NCBI RefSeq assembly: GCF_035189165.1
Contig: NZ_CP045246.1
Location: 2,914,001 to 2,978,000, forward strand
Direction of reading: 5' to 3'
From: Arthrobacter sp. JZ12
Lineage (GTDB): Bacteria; Actinomycetota; Actinomycetes; Actinomycetales; Micrococcaceae
Length of the DNA: 64,000 bases
Under the pieces are notes generated by a model. The model was not told the DNA's origin. It saw nothing but the letters and a program-made list of their open reading frames with translations, and ran no database searches. A program made the translations under genes and the position numbers. Positions 6,461 to 17,000 of this stretch are shown here, piece by piece; position 1 is the first letter of the stretch; every line of letters starts with the position of its first letter.

Positions 6461-9400
6461 CGTGCAATTCCTTCCCTGATGCGCAGGGTGCGCCCCTGCT
6501 CGGCGAGCGCCCTCAGCCGACCGGCCAGAAGCACCTGTTCAGCCTCAGGCTGCCGGGTGAAGAGCAGCAATTCTGGCAGCGACGTAGCGAAGTAGTCCAC
6601 GCGGGGGCCCACGCTTTCCAGCTCGGCAGCCCGAGCCTCCAACTCAGCCCACACCTGGGATGCCGTCTGCTCCTCCCCCAACCAGAGGTGGGCAACACCT
6701 CTCCAGTAGTCCTGCTCATCAACCGCACGTCCGACGGCGAGGGCACCGTTTTGTGCGCACGCCTTCTTGAGTGCGTCCCGGGCTTCAGCGTCCTTCCCGA
6801 TCGCTTCGAGTGCTTCGCTGAGGAGCACGTAGCGCTCGGCGAGGCTGTCGGCCGGGTGCCGTCCCTCGGAGAGGTTGAGCGGAGCCTCGATACCCGCGGT
6901 GAGCAGGTCTGCGGCTGCGAAAGGATCAGTCACGATGAGTGCGCGCGCAACGGCGATCGATGCGAGGTCGTAGGCGGCGAGCGCCTCGCCCTCCCCGCCT
7001 TCGAACGGCTGAAACGTGCGCTCCTGCATGATCGCCAGCGCCTTCACGGAGCGTCCGGCGTCGACCAGCAGGTTCACATAGTGCAGGGCGAGATCATCGC
7101 GGATCAGGACCGCCGGACCGTACTGTTCGATGGCGGCCAGGCGGGCTTCCAGTGGCTCGTTCGCGAGTGCGGCCAGAAGGGCGCGCTCGAAAACCAGTCG
7201 CGGGTCGCCTGGCCGGAGCGTCAGGGCGTGGTCGAAGAAGCGCTGGGCCTCCGTGATCGATCCATGTCCATTGACCTCTGCGATGGCTGCGTTGCGCCAG
7301 GCGACGGCGTCGGTGGATCCGAGGTGCCGTGCACGCTCAAGTGAGCGGCCCGCCTCATCGATGCGCCCCGCGTCAAGAAGCCAGGAACCCAGGAGAGCGT
7401 GCGCCACCGGGTCCAGGAGTTCCGCGGCGACGGCTGTAGTCAACGCATCGTAGTCGTCGAGACCGGAGGGAAAGGCATACGTGGTGTCACTAGCGCGCGC
7501 TTCTTCCCGTTCGGACGATGCCTTGCCGCTTTCCCCCGCGGATTCGAGCCAGTGAGCCCGGAGGTAGTGCCGCAGCGGCTCCTGATTCCCGAAGGTGTTC
7601 AGCGTCGAGGCGAGCGGTCGAGCGGTGAGTTCCAATGCGGTGACGGAATCGCCCATGCGCCAGAGCTCGCATGCCGTCGTGAGGACCGTTCGCGGGTCAC
7701 ATGGGGCGAGACTGCCGGCGAGCGCCTGCGCCACGGGGTCCAGCCTGTCATCCGCGAGGCATCGTTCGAGGAGGTGCGTGGCCTCCGCCATCCTGCCGAG
7801 CTGCCGCAGCGCAACAATCATCACGTGCCGCGGTCCCGGGCTGAGCACGTCCTGGGCCTCGGCGCTGCGTGCCGATTCCAGTGCCTCCAGCGGCCTGCCG
7901 GCGCGGAGCGAAACTCGCGCTGCCCCCAACCGTGCCGAATGCACCCAAGTCTTGTCCCAAGCGGCTTTGCGGAACAGAATTCGGGCTTCACTCAGGTGCC
8001 CCTCGCGCTCTGCAAGCAGTGCGAGCCTGTAATGAGCCTCTCCCGTCGGTGGGTTGAGATTCCGTCGGGTTAACCGCGCGAGCGCGCGCTCGTAAAGGTC
8101 ACGGGCTTCGGTGTATTCGCCGCGGCGGTGGTGCCAGTCCCCTAGGGCAAGGCACGCGCGGTAGTCGTTGGGGTCGCGGTCGAGCACTTCCTGAAAATAA
8201 GGGACAGCCGAACGGGTGGGGTGCCGGTACTGCTGCAGGTGGGTGCCGGTGACGTACAGCTCGTCGCTTGACGGTATGTCCGCCGGCTGCGGTGGCTCAG
8301 TTGCCACCCACGGTTCGGTCGCGTCTGCCGAGGAGGCGGGGACCGTCCAGGAAATCAGTTCTCTCCCCTGATGCAGCACCCGCAACGTCAGGCCCGGCCC
8401 GCCGTCGTCAATCAGCGCATCAGAGGTGAAGGGTGCGCCGGGGGCGAGCTCGGCAGCGGTCTCCCACAACACGACTCCCTCCCTCTCGAGGACGATCCGC
8501 GCGCCGTCGAGCACCTTCGCGCTTGCCACGCCGACCGTTGCCTGCGGGTTGCCGGTCTCGGATGAAAGGGAGACAGCGAGATCACGGGTTGCCTGATGCG
8601 CCGGCCCGATGGCGTGGATGGGGTACCAGTACTGACTGAAGGTGCGGGTCTCGCCGGGGGCCAGGTAGCTGAAGTCCGGCTGGTTGTCGGTGAAGACGCC
8701 GGCCATGAGTTCGACGTAGGGGCCGTCCGTGTCCGTCAGAAGGCGATCCCAGGCTCGGCCGATAGCACCGTTGCCCCAGGTCCACTGCTTCTTGCCGGGG
8801 GCGATCGAGCGGTCGGCCCAGTGGATGAAGCCGGCCTGGGCGCGGTGGTCGTACCCGCCGAAGAAGTCATCGCGGGTATCCGTGATCATGTACGAGGTGG
8901 GAACGGGGATGTTGCTGTAAAAGTCGATGCGGTCAGCGTCCGGATTTGCTTCGCTCGCCAGGGCGGGATAGTCGACGCCGTAGTACGGCCGGTCCGCTCG
9001 TGGGAAGGCCGTGATCGCCCGGCGCGCGTGATCGGCGACGTAGTTCACGTCGGTGGGGAAGAACGATTGGTAGTCCTCGTGCACGCGGGCTGCGACGTTC
9101 GCCCACCAGAGGAAGGTCTGCGGCAGGTCGGTGCGGTTATAGAGGCGAACCGCCACCTCGATCACTGAGCCGTCCGGGCTGAGGCGGATGCCGTGGCTCC
9201 CCCTCATGCGCTGGAGGGGGTCAAGGTCGCTTTGCCACACGGTCACGGTCCCGTCGTCGGAACGTTCGACGGCGGTCTCCACCGGCAGGTAGGTGCCCGG
9301 CCGGTGGTGCTGGGGCCAGTTGAATTCAACTCCGCCCGAGATCCAGGGACCGGCCAGGCCCACCAGCGCGGGTTTGATGACGTTGTTGCGGTAGAAAAAG

Positions 9401-9747
9401 TCGTAGTCGCTGGTCTTGTCATAGCCGATGTGGATGCGTCCGCCCAGCTCGGGCAGGATCATCAACCGGATCCACTGGTTCTCGAGATGGACGGCCTGCC
9501 ACAGACGCGGTCGCTTCGTCGTGGAGATCCGGTCGGTGAAGGGAATGGGATAGACCCGTCCGCTTGAGCCCTGATACACCCGGCGGTCCAGGAACAGCGG
9601 GTACTCGTCCGGCTCCTCCGGCTCGTAGGTATCAATGGTTACGGGTTCGCTCCAGCAGGCAACACCGCCGTCGTCAAGCAGTGCCTGCTGGTCGGCGGGT
9701 GCAGGAGGAAGAGAGATTGAACTCTTGGCGTCATTGGCGTGGGTCAC
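6457..9747 (-). CDS. DUF5107 domain protein with C-terminal TPR region
   Basis: A 1096-residue cytoplasmic protein. Residues ~35-370 hold the DUF5107 domain, marked by YPLFLDRRVYQGSSGRVYP, LENQWIRLMILPELGGRIH and GGVEFNWPQHHRPGTYLPVE; this beta-rich fold resembles aldose-epimerase and carbohydrate-binding supersandwich proteins. Residues ~500-1080 are alpha-helical tetratricopeptide-type repeats, e.g. YRACLALGDWHHRRGEYTEA and EAHYRLALLAEREGHLSEAR. The domain pair is common in actinobacterial and Firmicute sugar loci and is suspected to act on carbohydrates, but I know of no firm activity. It is divergent from the araC gene across only 52 bases and coupled to the cellulase-like gene. Confidence 0.8.
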   Translation of the reverse strand: MTHANDAKSSISLPPAPADQQALLDDGGVACWSEPVTIDTYEPEEPDEYPLFLDRRVYQGSSGRVYPIPFTDRISTTKRPRLWQAVHLENQWIRLMILPELGGRIHIGYDKTSDYDFFYRNNVIKPALVGLAGPWISGGVEFNWPQHHRPGTYLPVETAVERSDDGTVTVWQSDLDPLQRMRGSHGIRLSPDGSVIEVAVRLYNRTDLPQTFLWWANVAARVHEDYQSFFPTDVNYVADHARRAITAFPRADRPYYGVDYPALASEANPDADRIDFYSNIPVPTSYMITDTRDDFFGGYDHRAQAGFIHWADRSIAPGKKQWTWGNGAIGRAWDRLLTDTDGPYVELMAGVFTDNQPDFSYLAPGETRTFSQYWYPIHAIGPAHQATRDLAVSLSSETGNPQATVGVASAKVLDGARIVLEREGVVLWETAAELAPGAPFTSDALIDDGGPGLTLRVLHQGRELISWTVPASSADATEPWVATEPPQPADIPSSDELYVTGTHLQQYRHPTRSAVPYFQEVLDRDPNDYRACLALGDWHHRRGEYTEARDLYERALARLTRRNLNPPTGEAHYRLALLAEREGHLSEARILFRKAAWDKTWVHSARLGAARVSLRAGRPLEALESARSAEAQDVLSPGPRHVMIVALRQLGRMAEATHLLERCLADDRLDPVAQALAGSLAPCDPRTVLTTACELWRMGDSVTALELTARPLASTLNTFGNQEPLRHYLRAHWLESAGESGKASSEREEARASDTTYAFPSGLDDYDALTTAVAAELLDPVAHALLGSWLLDAGRIDEAGRSLERARHLGSTDAVAWRNAAIAEVNGHGSITEAQRFFDHALTLRPGDPRLVFERALLAALANEPLEARLAAIEQYGPAVLIRDDLALHYVNLLVDAGRSVKALAIMQERTFQPFEGGEGEALAAYDLASIAVARALIVTDPFAAADLLTAGIEAPLNLSEGRHPADSLAERYVLLSEALEAIGKDAEARDALKKACAQNGALAVGRAVDEQDYWRGVAHLWLGEEQTASQVWAELEARAAELESVGPRVDYFATSLPELLLFTRQPEAEQVLLAGRLRALAEQGRTLRIREGIAR

Positions 9748-9799
9748 AACACCAACTCTAGAAATGCGGGAGATGGTTCACCATGGCACATAATGAGGC

Positions 9800-10702
9800 A
9801 TGCATGGACGATCCGATTTCGAAGCGCCGGCAGTCGAACGCGCCACAGGTTTCGACCACCAGCGCCTGGTCGTGGTACCCCGGCCCCTCATTCGGGACGC
9901 TATAAGCCGCCCGGTGACGCGGCGCATGGTGGTCACCGACGCGGGCTTTTTCCCACGCGCTGAAAGTCACGGGCGGCGTCGGCCCTCTGGTGCGCCGGAA
10001 ACGATCGTCATGCTCTGCGTTGCCGGTAGCGGATGGGTCGAGGTCGATGGGATCCGGAGCCAAGTAGAGAAGGGAACCGCGGTGGTCCTTCCCGGGAACA
10101 CCGGGACGCCTCACGCTTATGGAGCATTGGCTACCGACCCCTGGACCATCTGGTGGTGTCATGTACGGGGAACGGATGTGCCCGAGCTCATCGAGGAAGC
10201 GGGCATCAGTGAAGAACGTCCCCTCATCCGGCTTGTCGCCGTCGACCGGCTCATCGCAATCCTGGACGAGATCATCACCGAACTTGAACGTGACCAGTCC
10301 CCTGCCCGCCTCATCGCCACGGCGGGTTTGGCGTGGCGTCTCCTGGCGTTGCTGGCGGTGGATCGTCGATCCCCGGAACGCGGCGCGCCCCTCGAACAGG
10401 CCATGCGGTTCCTTGAGGAGCGCATCAACGGAAGTATCCGGGTTCCTGACCTCGCGGCACTGGTCGGAGTGTCGTCGTCGCAATTGAGCAAGCTCTTCCG
10501 GGAAGCCACAGGAGGAGGAGTACTGGCGCATCACCTCGCCCTGAAGATGGCGCGGGCGAGGCTGCTGCTGGACACCACCACGCTGTCGGTCGCACAGATT
10601 GGACGCGAGATCGGCATGGATGATCAGTTCTACTTCTCGCGCCAGTTCCGTCGCGTACATGGGTCGAGCCCCTCCGCGTATCGAGCCGAGCGAAAGGGCT
10701 GA
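9800..10702 (+). CDS. AraC family transcriptional regulator
   Basis: A 300-residue regulator. Residues 60-120 form an AraC-type cupin (VMLCVAGSGWVEVDG, KGTAVVLPGNTGTPHAYG), and residues 195-295 form the two helix-turn-helix DNA-binding region (IRVPDLAALVGVSSSQLSKL and LSVAQIGREIGMDDQFYFSR). The ending QFRRVHGSSPSAYR is the family signature. The cupin is expected to bind a sugar that switches expression. It is divergent from the DUF5107/cellulase pair and convergent with the ABC permease genes, so it sits inside the locus it most likely controls. Confidence 0.88.
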   Translation: MHGRSDFEAPAVERATGFDHQRLVVVPRPLIRDAISRPVTRRMVVTDAGFFPRAESHGRRRPSGAPETIVMLCVAGSGWVEVDGIRSQVEKGTAVVLPGNTGTPHAYGALATDPWTIWWCHVRGTDVPELIEEAGISEERPLIRLVAVDRLIAILDEIITELERDQSPARLIATAGLAWRLLALLAVDRRSPERGAPLEQAMRFLEERINGSIRVPDLAALVGVSSSQLSKLFREATGGGVLAHHLALKMARARLLLDTTTLSVAQIGREIGMDDQFYFSRQFRRVHGSSPSAYRAERKG

Positions 10703-10708
10703 CTCTGC

Positions 10709-11575
10709 TTATCCCTTGCTTGCGCCTGCCGTCAGGTCCGCTCTCCAGAACCGTTGAAGCCCGATCATGAGTGCCACCAGCAGGACTACCGACAGCGCCG
10801 AGCCCGTGACGACAAGTTGGTAGAACATCGGATCGCGCTGTGTCTGGGAGTTCCAGAGGGTGAGCCCGAGCGTCAGCGGGAATGTCTTCGTCTCATTGAG
10901 CATGACCAACGGAAGCAGGTAGTTGTTCCAGATGGTGACGAACTGGAACAGGAAGATGGTCACAAGCGCCGGCGACATCATGCGGGTCGCTATCGCCCCG
11001 AAGATTCGCAGGTCACCCGCGCCATCGATGCGGGCGGCCTCGATGACCTCGTCCGGGACGGCGGCATTGGCGTGGATTCGCGCGAGGTACACGCCGAAGG
11101 GGCTGACCATGCTCGGCAGCAGGACCGACCAGTACGTGCCGGTGAGGTCCACGGCGTTGAGGAGGAAGTAGAGCGGGAGGGCGATGACTGTCGCGGGGAT
11201 GAGTACGCCACCCAGGATGATCGAGAACAACAGCTCCCGCCCCCTGAACACATACTTCGCGATCGCATAGCCACAGGCAGCCGACAACACGGTCGCGACC
11301 AAAGCGCCGACCGCGGAGTAGAGGATGCTGTTCAGCACCCAGGTGCTGAACACGCCGCCGTCCTGGGTGAAGACGTTCAGGAGGTTCTGCCAGGCCTGGG
11401 GCGAGTCGGTGAACCACAGCCCGAAACTGCTGAAGAGCTCCCCCGGACTCTTGGTTGCCGCAACGAGAACCCAGAGGATCGGCAGCAGGAAGTACAGGGC
11501 GGCGATGACAAGCACAGAATTGATTGCGATCGAGCTGGTCAGCGGCTGACGAATGGGGCGGTTCTGAGTTACCAC
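10709..11575 (-). CDS. Carbohydrate ABC transporter permease (MalG type)
   Basis: A 288-residue inner-membrane protein with six predicted helices. The cytoplasmic EAA loop reads VPDEVIEAARIDGAGDLRIFGAI near residues 180-202, the docking site for the ATPase. The N-terminal FLLPILWVLVAATKSPGELF and C-terminal VALMIGLQRFWRADLTAGASKG are typical of CUT1 MalG-like permeases (a C-terminal GA.KG tail). It overlaps the upstream permease gene by seven bases. No ATPase gene is present; CUT1 importers in actinobacteria often share a distant MsiK-type ATPase. Confidence 0.9.
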   Translation of the reverse strand: MVTQNRPIRQPLTSSIAINSVLVIAALYFLLPILWVLVAATKSPGELFSSFGLWFTDSPQAWQNLLNVFTQDGGVFSTWVLNSILYSAVGALVATVLSAACGYAIAKYVFRGRELLFSIILGGVLIPATVIALPLYFLLNAVDLTGTYWSVLLPSMVSPFGVYLARIHANAAVPDEVIEAARIDGAGDLRIFGAIATRMMSPALVTIFLFQFVTIWNNYLLPLVMLNETKTFPLTLGLTLWNSQTQRDPMFYQLVVTGSALSVVLLVALMIGLQRFWRADLTAGASKG

Positions 11576-12531
11576 GCGCGGTTTCCTTTGCGGTTTACAA
11601 GCCGGAGGAATCCGAAGGAGAAGGCGAAACCTAGTACGGCGACGATTACGGCCATAGCTGCGGCGAGGCTCGGATTGCCCTGGGAGAAGGATTGGTTGTA
11701 CGCGGCGAGGTTCGGCGTGTAGTCGGAGCTGATTGCGGTGGTCAAGGGCCGGAGAACAAGCGGCTCAACGAAGAGCTGCAGAGTGCCGATGATGGTGAAG
11801 ACGGTAACGAGGATGACTGAGGGGCGAACGAGCGGCAGCTTGATGCGCCACGTGATGGCCCACTCCGACGCCCCGTCGATTTTTGCAGCCTCGAACAACT
11901 CGGAGGGGATGGCATTCAGCGCTGCAATGAGAATGAACATGTTGTAGCCCGCGAAGCCCCACAGCGCGATATTCGCGATCGCGAACAGGATGCTGTTCGT
12001 GTCCAGCGGATTCACGCTGATGCCCGCTGAGGACAGGACCTGCAGGATCGGACTCGTTGCCGGGATGTACAGGAAGCCCCACAGCAATGCCGCAATCACG
12101 CCCGGTACGCCGTACGGGATGAAGAAGATGACCCGGAAGATCCGGGGGAACCGCGCGCTGGCCGAGTCGATGAGCAGAGCAAGCCCGACTGCCGTGACTA
12201 CCATCAGCGGCACCTCGATTGCCGCGAATGCCAGGAGCCGTCCGAGGCTTGCGATGAAAGAGGGATTGCTCAGGGCTGCGGCGTAGTTATCGAGGAAAAC
12301 AAAGGTCTTCTCAGGTGCTCCGAAACCGAGCCCGGATGCCTTCGTGGAGAAGAGACTGTCGTTGATCGCATAGATGATCGGCGCGATGAAGAACGCAGCG
12401 AACATGGCGGCGAAGGGCAGCACCAAGACCACAAGTGCCAAGTTGGAGTGCCGCCGGGACTTGCCTCGGGACGGTGCTGCCTTCTTGTTCTGGAATGTTG
12501 GGGCGGCGGTGGGGCGGGAAACCCGCCCCAC
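11569..12531 (-). CDS. Sugar ABC transporter permease (MalF type)
   Basis: The conserved region starts near SRRHSNLALVVLVLPFAAMF and has six predicted helices with the EAA loop AIPSELFEAAKIDGASEWAITW. This is a CUT1 MalF-like permease pairing with the downstream MalG-like protein. The start is uncertain: GTG 12531 gives 320 residues, but it lies inside a perfect 12-bp stem-loop and has no clear ribosome-binding site. Start codons further downstream would shorten the cytoplasmic N terminus. The frame is open further upstream into the preceding gene, but that part is a shadow of the lipoprotein gene. Confidence 0.85.
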   Translation of the reverse strand: MGRVSRPTAAPTFQNKKAAPSRGKSRRHSNLALVVLVLPFAAMFAAFFIAPIIYAINDSLFSTKASGLGFGAPEKTFVFLDNYAAALSNPSFIASLGRLLAFAAIEVPLMVVTAVGLALLIDSASARFPRIFRVIFFIPYGVPGVIAALLWGFLYIPATSPILQVLSSAGISVNPLDTNSILFAIANIALWGFAGYNMFILIAALNAIPSELFEAAKIDGASEWAITWRIKLPLVRPSVILVTVFTIIGTLQLFVEPLVLRPLTTAISSDYTPNLAAYNQSFSQGNPSLAAAMAVIVAVLGFAFSFGFLRLVNRKGNRAW

Positions 12532-12533
12532 CG
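12507..12533 (-). promoter_or_regulatory. Intercistronic stem-loop between binding-protein and permease genes
   Basis: A perfect inverted repeat with 12-bp arms and a 3-base loop lies just after the binding-protein gene (which ends at 12546) and over the start region of the first permease. It lacks a T-tract. In other CUT1 operons such as malE-malF, hairpins at this position stabilise the upstream mRNA or limit read-through so that the binding protein is made in excess. That role here is inference from position. Confidence 0.6.
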
Positions 12534-12545
12534 TTCGGGTCTGAC

Positions 12546-13874
12546 TCAATTGACCGAGATTCCCTTGTCCTTGAGCGCAGTGCTCATCTCGTCCTGCGTC
12601 TTCTCGTAAGCGCCGGTCAGCGGCGTTCCGCTCTCGACGGCAGTCTTGACGTTGTCGCTGAGTGAAGCGAACAGCGTCGAAGACAGCGGAGGCCACTGCC
12701 AGGTGTTGTCGACGTTCTTGTCCGACTCTGCGAACACGTCCCAGATGTCCTGGCCGCCGTAGAAGGCGAAGACCTCCGGATCGTCCTGAAGAGACTTGAT
12801 GGATCCGGTATCGGCAATAGCCGGCCAGCCCGCGCCCACACTGGTCAGGATGCTGACACTTTCCGGGTCTGAATTGAGCCATGCTGCAAATTCAGCGGCT
12901 TCCTTCGGATTGGCCGATCCCTTGAGCACTGCGCTAGCTGAACCGCCGGCCCAGGTTGCCGAGACGTTGTCCCCGGCCTCCCACTGAGGCACAGCACCAA
13001 CTGCCCACTGGCCGGCGGTGTCCGGAGCGGTACCGCGAAGAATCGCGTCGGCCCAGGATCCCGAGATCCAGGTGACCACGTTGCCGTTCTGAATGTCCGC
13101 GTTCCATTCGCTCGAGAAGTCCGCTTCGATCTTCACAAGATCCTCATCGATCATCTTTTGCCAGAACTCTGCGACCTTCAGCGTTTCGTCGTCGTTGATG
13201 GTCACCGTCCACGCATCGTTCTCCGCTGTGAACCAGTTTCCGCCTCCCTGCTGGGACAGACCGATCAGCCAGGGCGCCTGGTTGAAGGCGAATGCGGTGA
13301 TGTATCGGTCGGGATCAGAAGCCCGGATCTTCTTTGCGGCTTCGTAGTACTCATCCCAGGTTGTCGGGTACTCAATGCCGAGGGAGTCGAAGATGTCTTT
13401 CCGGTAGAACTGGCCGAGAGGTCCGCTGGCCTGCGGAACTGCGTAGACGCTGTCGTTGAAGACGCCTGTCTGCCACTGCCAGGGGACGAACTTGTCCTCC
13501 TGGTCGCCGACGTACTCGGTGATGTCTTCGAGTGCGTCGTTGACCAGGAAGTCCGGGATGGCGTCGTACCCAAGCTGGACGACATCGGCAGGGTTACCAG
13601 CCTGAACGGCCGATAGCATCTTGGCGTACCCGCCATCGGGACCCGCGGTGATGGTCTCCAGAGTGACGTTCACATCGTCCTGCGAGGCGTTGTAAGCGTC
13701 CACCGCCTTGTCGATATTCGGCACCCAGGACTGGAAGGTGATGTTCACGGGACCTTCCTGTGCGGCCGGGGAACTTTCACTTCCCGGGCTGCAGGCTGCT
13801 AGGCCGCCGGCGAGGACGAGTACTACCGATGCGGCCAGCGCCGACCGTCGGCGAGAGAAATGGCTGCCGAACAT
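12546..13874 (-). CDS. Sugar ABC transporter substrate-binding lipoprotein
   Basis: A 442-residue lipoprotein. The first 28 residues are a lipoprotein signal peptide (FSRRRSALAASVVLVLAGG, then LAAC as the lipobox with Cys 28). The mature part is a family 1 extracellular solute-binding protein: VQAGNPADVVQLGY near residue 90, GQFYRKDIFDSLGIEYPTTW near 160, and SANPKEAAEFAAWLNSDPES near 325. It would capture a sugar outside the membrane for the two permeases that follow. It is first in the operon, as is usual for CUT1 importers. Confidence 0.9.
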   Translation of the reverse strand: MFGSHFSRRRSALAASVVLVLAGGLAACSPGSESSPAAQEGPVNITFQSWVPNIDKAVDAYNASQDDVNVTLETITAGPDGGYAKMLSAVQAGNPADVVQLGYDAIPDFLVNDALEDITEYVGDQEDKFVPWQWQTGVFNDSVYAVPQASGPLGQFYRKDIFDSLGIEYPTTWDEYYEAAKKIRASDPDRYITAFAFNQAPWLIGLSQQGGGNWFTAENDAWTVTINDDETLKVAEFWQKMIDEDLVKIEADFSSEWNADIQNGNVVTWISGSWADAILRGTAPDTAGQWAVGAVPQWEAGDNVSATWAGGSASAVLKGSANPKEAAEFAAWLNSDPESVSILTSVGAGWPAIADTGSIKSLQDDPEVFAFYGGQDIWDVFAESDKNVDNTWQWPPLSSTLFASLSDNVKTAVESGTPLTGAYEKTQDEMSTALKDKGISVN

Positions 13875-13995
13875 GACATGCTCCTTTGCACTGCAAACAG
13901 GGAATTGAATTGTTCCAATGCGCCAAATCTAGGTCTCCGACACCGGTCCACAACATAGCGATATGCGCCCTCCCTATGGACGATCCGCTATACAC

Positions 13996-14029
13996 AGAAG
14001 GGCCGGGTGCAATCGCACCCGGCCCTTCT
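13996..14029. terminator. Strong hairpin terminator after the metallophosphoesterase gene
   Basis: A perfect 15-bp stem with a 4-base loop (AATC), about 17 bases beyond the stop of the minus-strand metallophosphoesterase gene. It also lies upstream of the sugar-binding lipoprotein gene, so it insulates that promoter. The T-run is short on both sides (CTT). The spacer between it and the lipoprotein start (13875-13995) should contain that gene's promoter; I see no unambiguous operator there. Confidence 0.8.
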
Positions 14030-14045
14030 GCTTCAGTCAGTCAGC

Positions 14046-17000
14046 TCAGCGCTGCCCTGCGGCAACGCCCAATCCCGGTGCAACGGTGGTCGCCGCTGAA
14101 CTAGGTGAGGCGTCCGCCTGACCTGCAGCATTCACCGCAGCAACAGTCGCCGTGAAGCGGCCGTTCGTGTAGTCGGTGATCCGGAATCCGGACACCGGAT
14201 CGGTGAAGGCCGGATCGGCAGTATCGACCGAGATCACCGTCGTGCGGCCGTTCGCGGCACGCAGCTCGATGACGTACTCCGTGACCGCAGCGCCGCCGTC
14301 GTTCTCCGGGGCAACCCAGGTGACCAACAGGGAGTCGCCGTCCATCCGCAGTGCGGGGGCTTCGGCGATTACGGACGGCAGCTCCGGCTGAACCGTCACT
14401 GGCCCGGGCGCTGCCGACACCGGTGACGAGCCCAGCGAGTTCACCGCGGTGACAGTAGCGGTGTAGTCCCCCGCGCGCAGGCCCTCGAACACCACGGAGG
14501 TAGCGTCGGCCGGGAGGTCCCGGACCGTATCGCCCTCAGGACCGGTCAGGGTGACCGTGTAACCGGTGAGCGGTGAGCCGCCGCCGCACTCCGGAGCCGA
14601 CCAGCGAACGGTGACATCCCGGCCGGCAACAGCCAGCGACGGTGCGGCGGGCGCTTCCGGCGCCGAGGCGTCAGCGGACGTCGCGATGCGGAAGTTGTCC
14701 GCAATGGTGTCGCCGGTGTTCGAGTAGAGCGCAGCGAGACCGCCTGCGTGACCGGAGGTGCTCGGAACGGTGTAGGTCTCGCTCATGATCTCGGTGCCAT
14801 CGGTGGTGGACAGCGTTCCGGTGAGCTGGGAGCCCTCCCGGGTCAGCGTGACCACGACGGGTTCGTTACGCGGGTGGTTGTAGGTGCTGATCGGTGCCAG
14901 GCCGGTGATGCGGTGGCCAGCATCGACCCGCGCGAACTGCCAGCGGCCGGTGTCGGACGCCTCGTTCGGGGCGAAGCGGAGCAGGTAGTAACCCTGGTCG
15001 TCGGTGCCTTCGCCATGGACGTTCGAGGCAAGGCCCACCCACTGGCGCGGGTTGTTGAGGTTCGCAACGGAGACGGTGGACGAGACCGTGTAGTGGTCCC
15101 CAAGCTCCTGCGCGCCGGCAATAGCGAGGTTGTCCAGGCCGGACGGGGCAGTGTTGCGGGCGGTTCCGTCGACGACGGCCCATCCACCTCGGGTGACCTT
15201 CCAATCGGCGCCGAGCTCACCGTTGGCGCGCTCGAAGTCGTCGGAGAAGGCAGCCTTGCCGGTCTGATCGGAGGGAACCTCGGCGCGTGCGGTCAGCCAC
15301 TGGTCCGAGCTCAGCGGCTGCTCCACGATGCGGGTTTCGCCAATGCAGCCGAACCAACCGGCGGAGGGGGTGCCCCACTCGGTACCGGCGCCGAGCATCC
15401 ACGGCAGGTCCGCGTGGGTGTTGATACCAAGGATGTCGCTGGTGTTGCGGAGAACCGGTGCGCCGTCGACGTAGAGCGTGGTGGTGCGGGTGCTTGGGTC
15501 ATTGACTGCTGCAACGTGGATCCACTGGTTGGGCATGATCTCGCCGGACCAGTTGGTCTTGGCACCGCCCTGGCCGTTCACGCTCCACTGGACCTCACGC
15601 AGGCTGGAGATCGCGGCAAAAAACGGGGCGAGCTCGCGGTCGGCGACGGATCCGCCGCGGGTGCCGCCGCTGGCCAGCGCGGTCATCCACCGGTGGCCGT
15701 CGTATGTCCAGTCTGGGTCGATCTTGAGGAAGGTTTCGACGGTGTAGCCGTTTTCAAACCGGTTGTCATTCAGCGGTGCTGATGCTGCCGTGGCGAGGTA
15801 GCTGAGCCGGTCGGTGCGGCGGTCCGTGTTGGTGAAGCACATGCTCGTCTGCGACGGGGCGAGGCGGTGGGCATCGCTCGAGATGGTGACGTCGACCTCC
15901 TCAGCGCCGTTAATCAGCGGTGCGCGGGTGAGCGGGTTGTCGCCCGTCAGGTCGGTGACCGTGCCGCCCACGGGGAACACGTCGCCGTCGTTCCCGTCGA
16001 AGCGCCAGTGCGCCACCGTGTTGGCGGTGGTGAAGTAGTCCTCCGGGTTGCTCGGCGGTGTGACGTCTGGCCGCTCGGGTTCGGTCCAGTTCTCCAGCAG
16101 CATGTCGATTGCGCGCCGGGAGTACGAGGTGTGGTCCGCCGGCGGAGCAGTGAAGGTGGCATCGATCTCGGTGAAGCGCTTGGTCAGATCGAAGGGAACA
16201 GAGTACTGCTCATTGTCGCCGGTGAGGACTGCCTGGTCGAACTCGGTGACGGTCTCTGCGGGCTTCTGGACCACCCAGGGCGATACCTGGTTTGCGTGGA
16301 TCTGTGAGTTGGTGAAGTCGAACTCGTACAGGCCGAGGTAGCCGTTCCCGCCCTGGTACGCCATCTGGTAGTCGTTGACGACCTGGAGAACGGGAGCACC
16401 GGCGTCGTTCATCTTGACGCGGTGCGCGTTGCCGTGATGGTGACCGCTCAGCGTCATGAAGATCTGGTTGTTCTTCGCGATGAGGCGGTCCCACAGCCTG
16501 TTGCCGAAAGCGGTGTCGACGGCGGTGACACCGTCAGTGCCGATGTTCAGAATCTGGTGGCTGGTAAGGATCGTGGGAAGGCCGGGGTGGGCGTCGATGA
16601 CTTCCTGCGCCCACGCCATTCCCTGGTCGGATGCCTGCCAGGAGAGGGCGAGCACGAGGTACTGCTCTCCTTCCCGCTCAAACACGTGGTACTCGTGGAA
16701 GCCCGTTGCGTCCCGCCCGCCGAAAGTCGCCTGGTTCGCCGCGCGGGTCTTCGAGAAGGTGCGTGGGAAGGGCTCGGCGTTCAGGTTGCGGTTGAGCTCC
16801 GAGCACCACTCCCCACCCTCGCAGGGCGAGAGTACGTCATGGTTACCTGCCAGCACCGAGTAAGGAAGGTTCCCCGCCTCGAGAACCTTCATCGCGGCGT
16901 CGGCCACTTCCCACTGCTGGGGCTTGTTCGCCTGATCGACGACGTCGCCAAGGTGGGTCACGAACGGAATGCCCAGTTCGTCCTGGGCATCAACGAGCCA

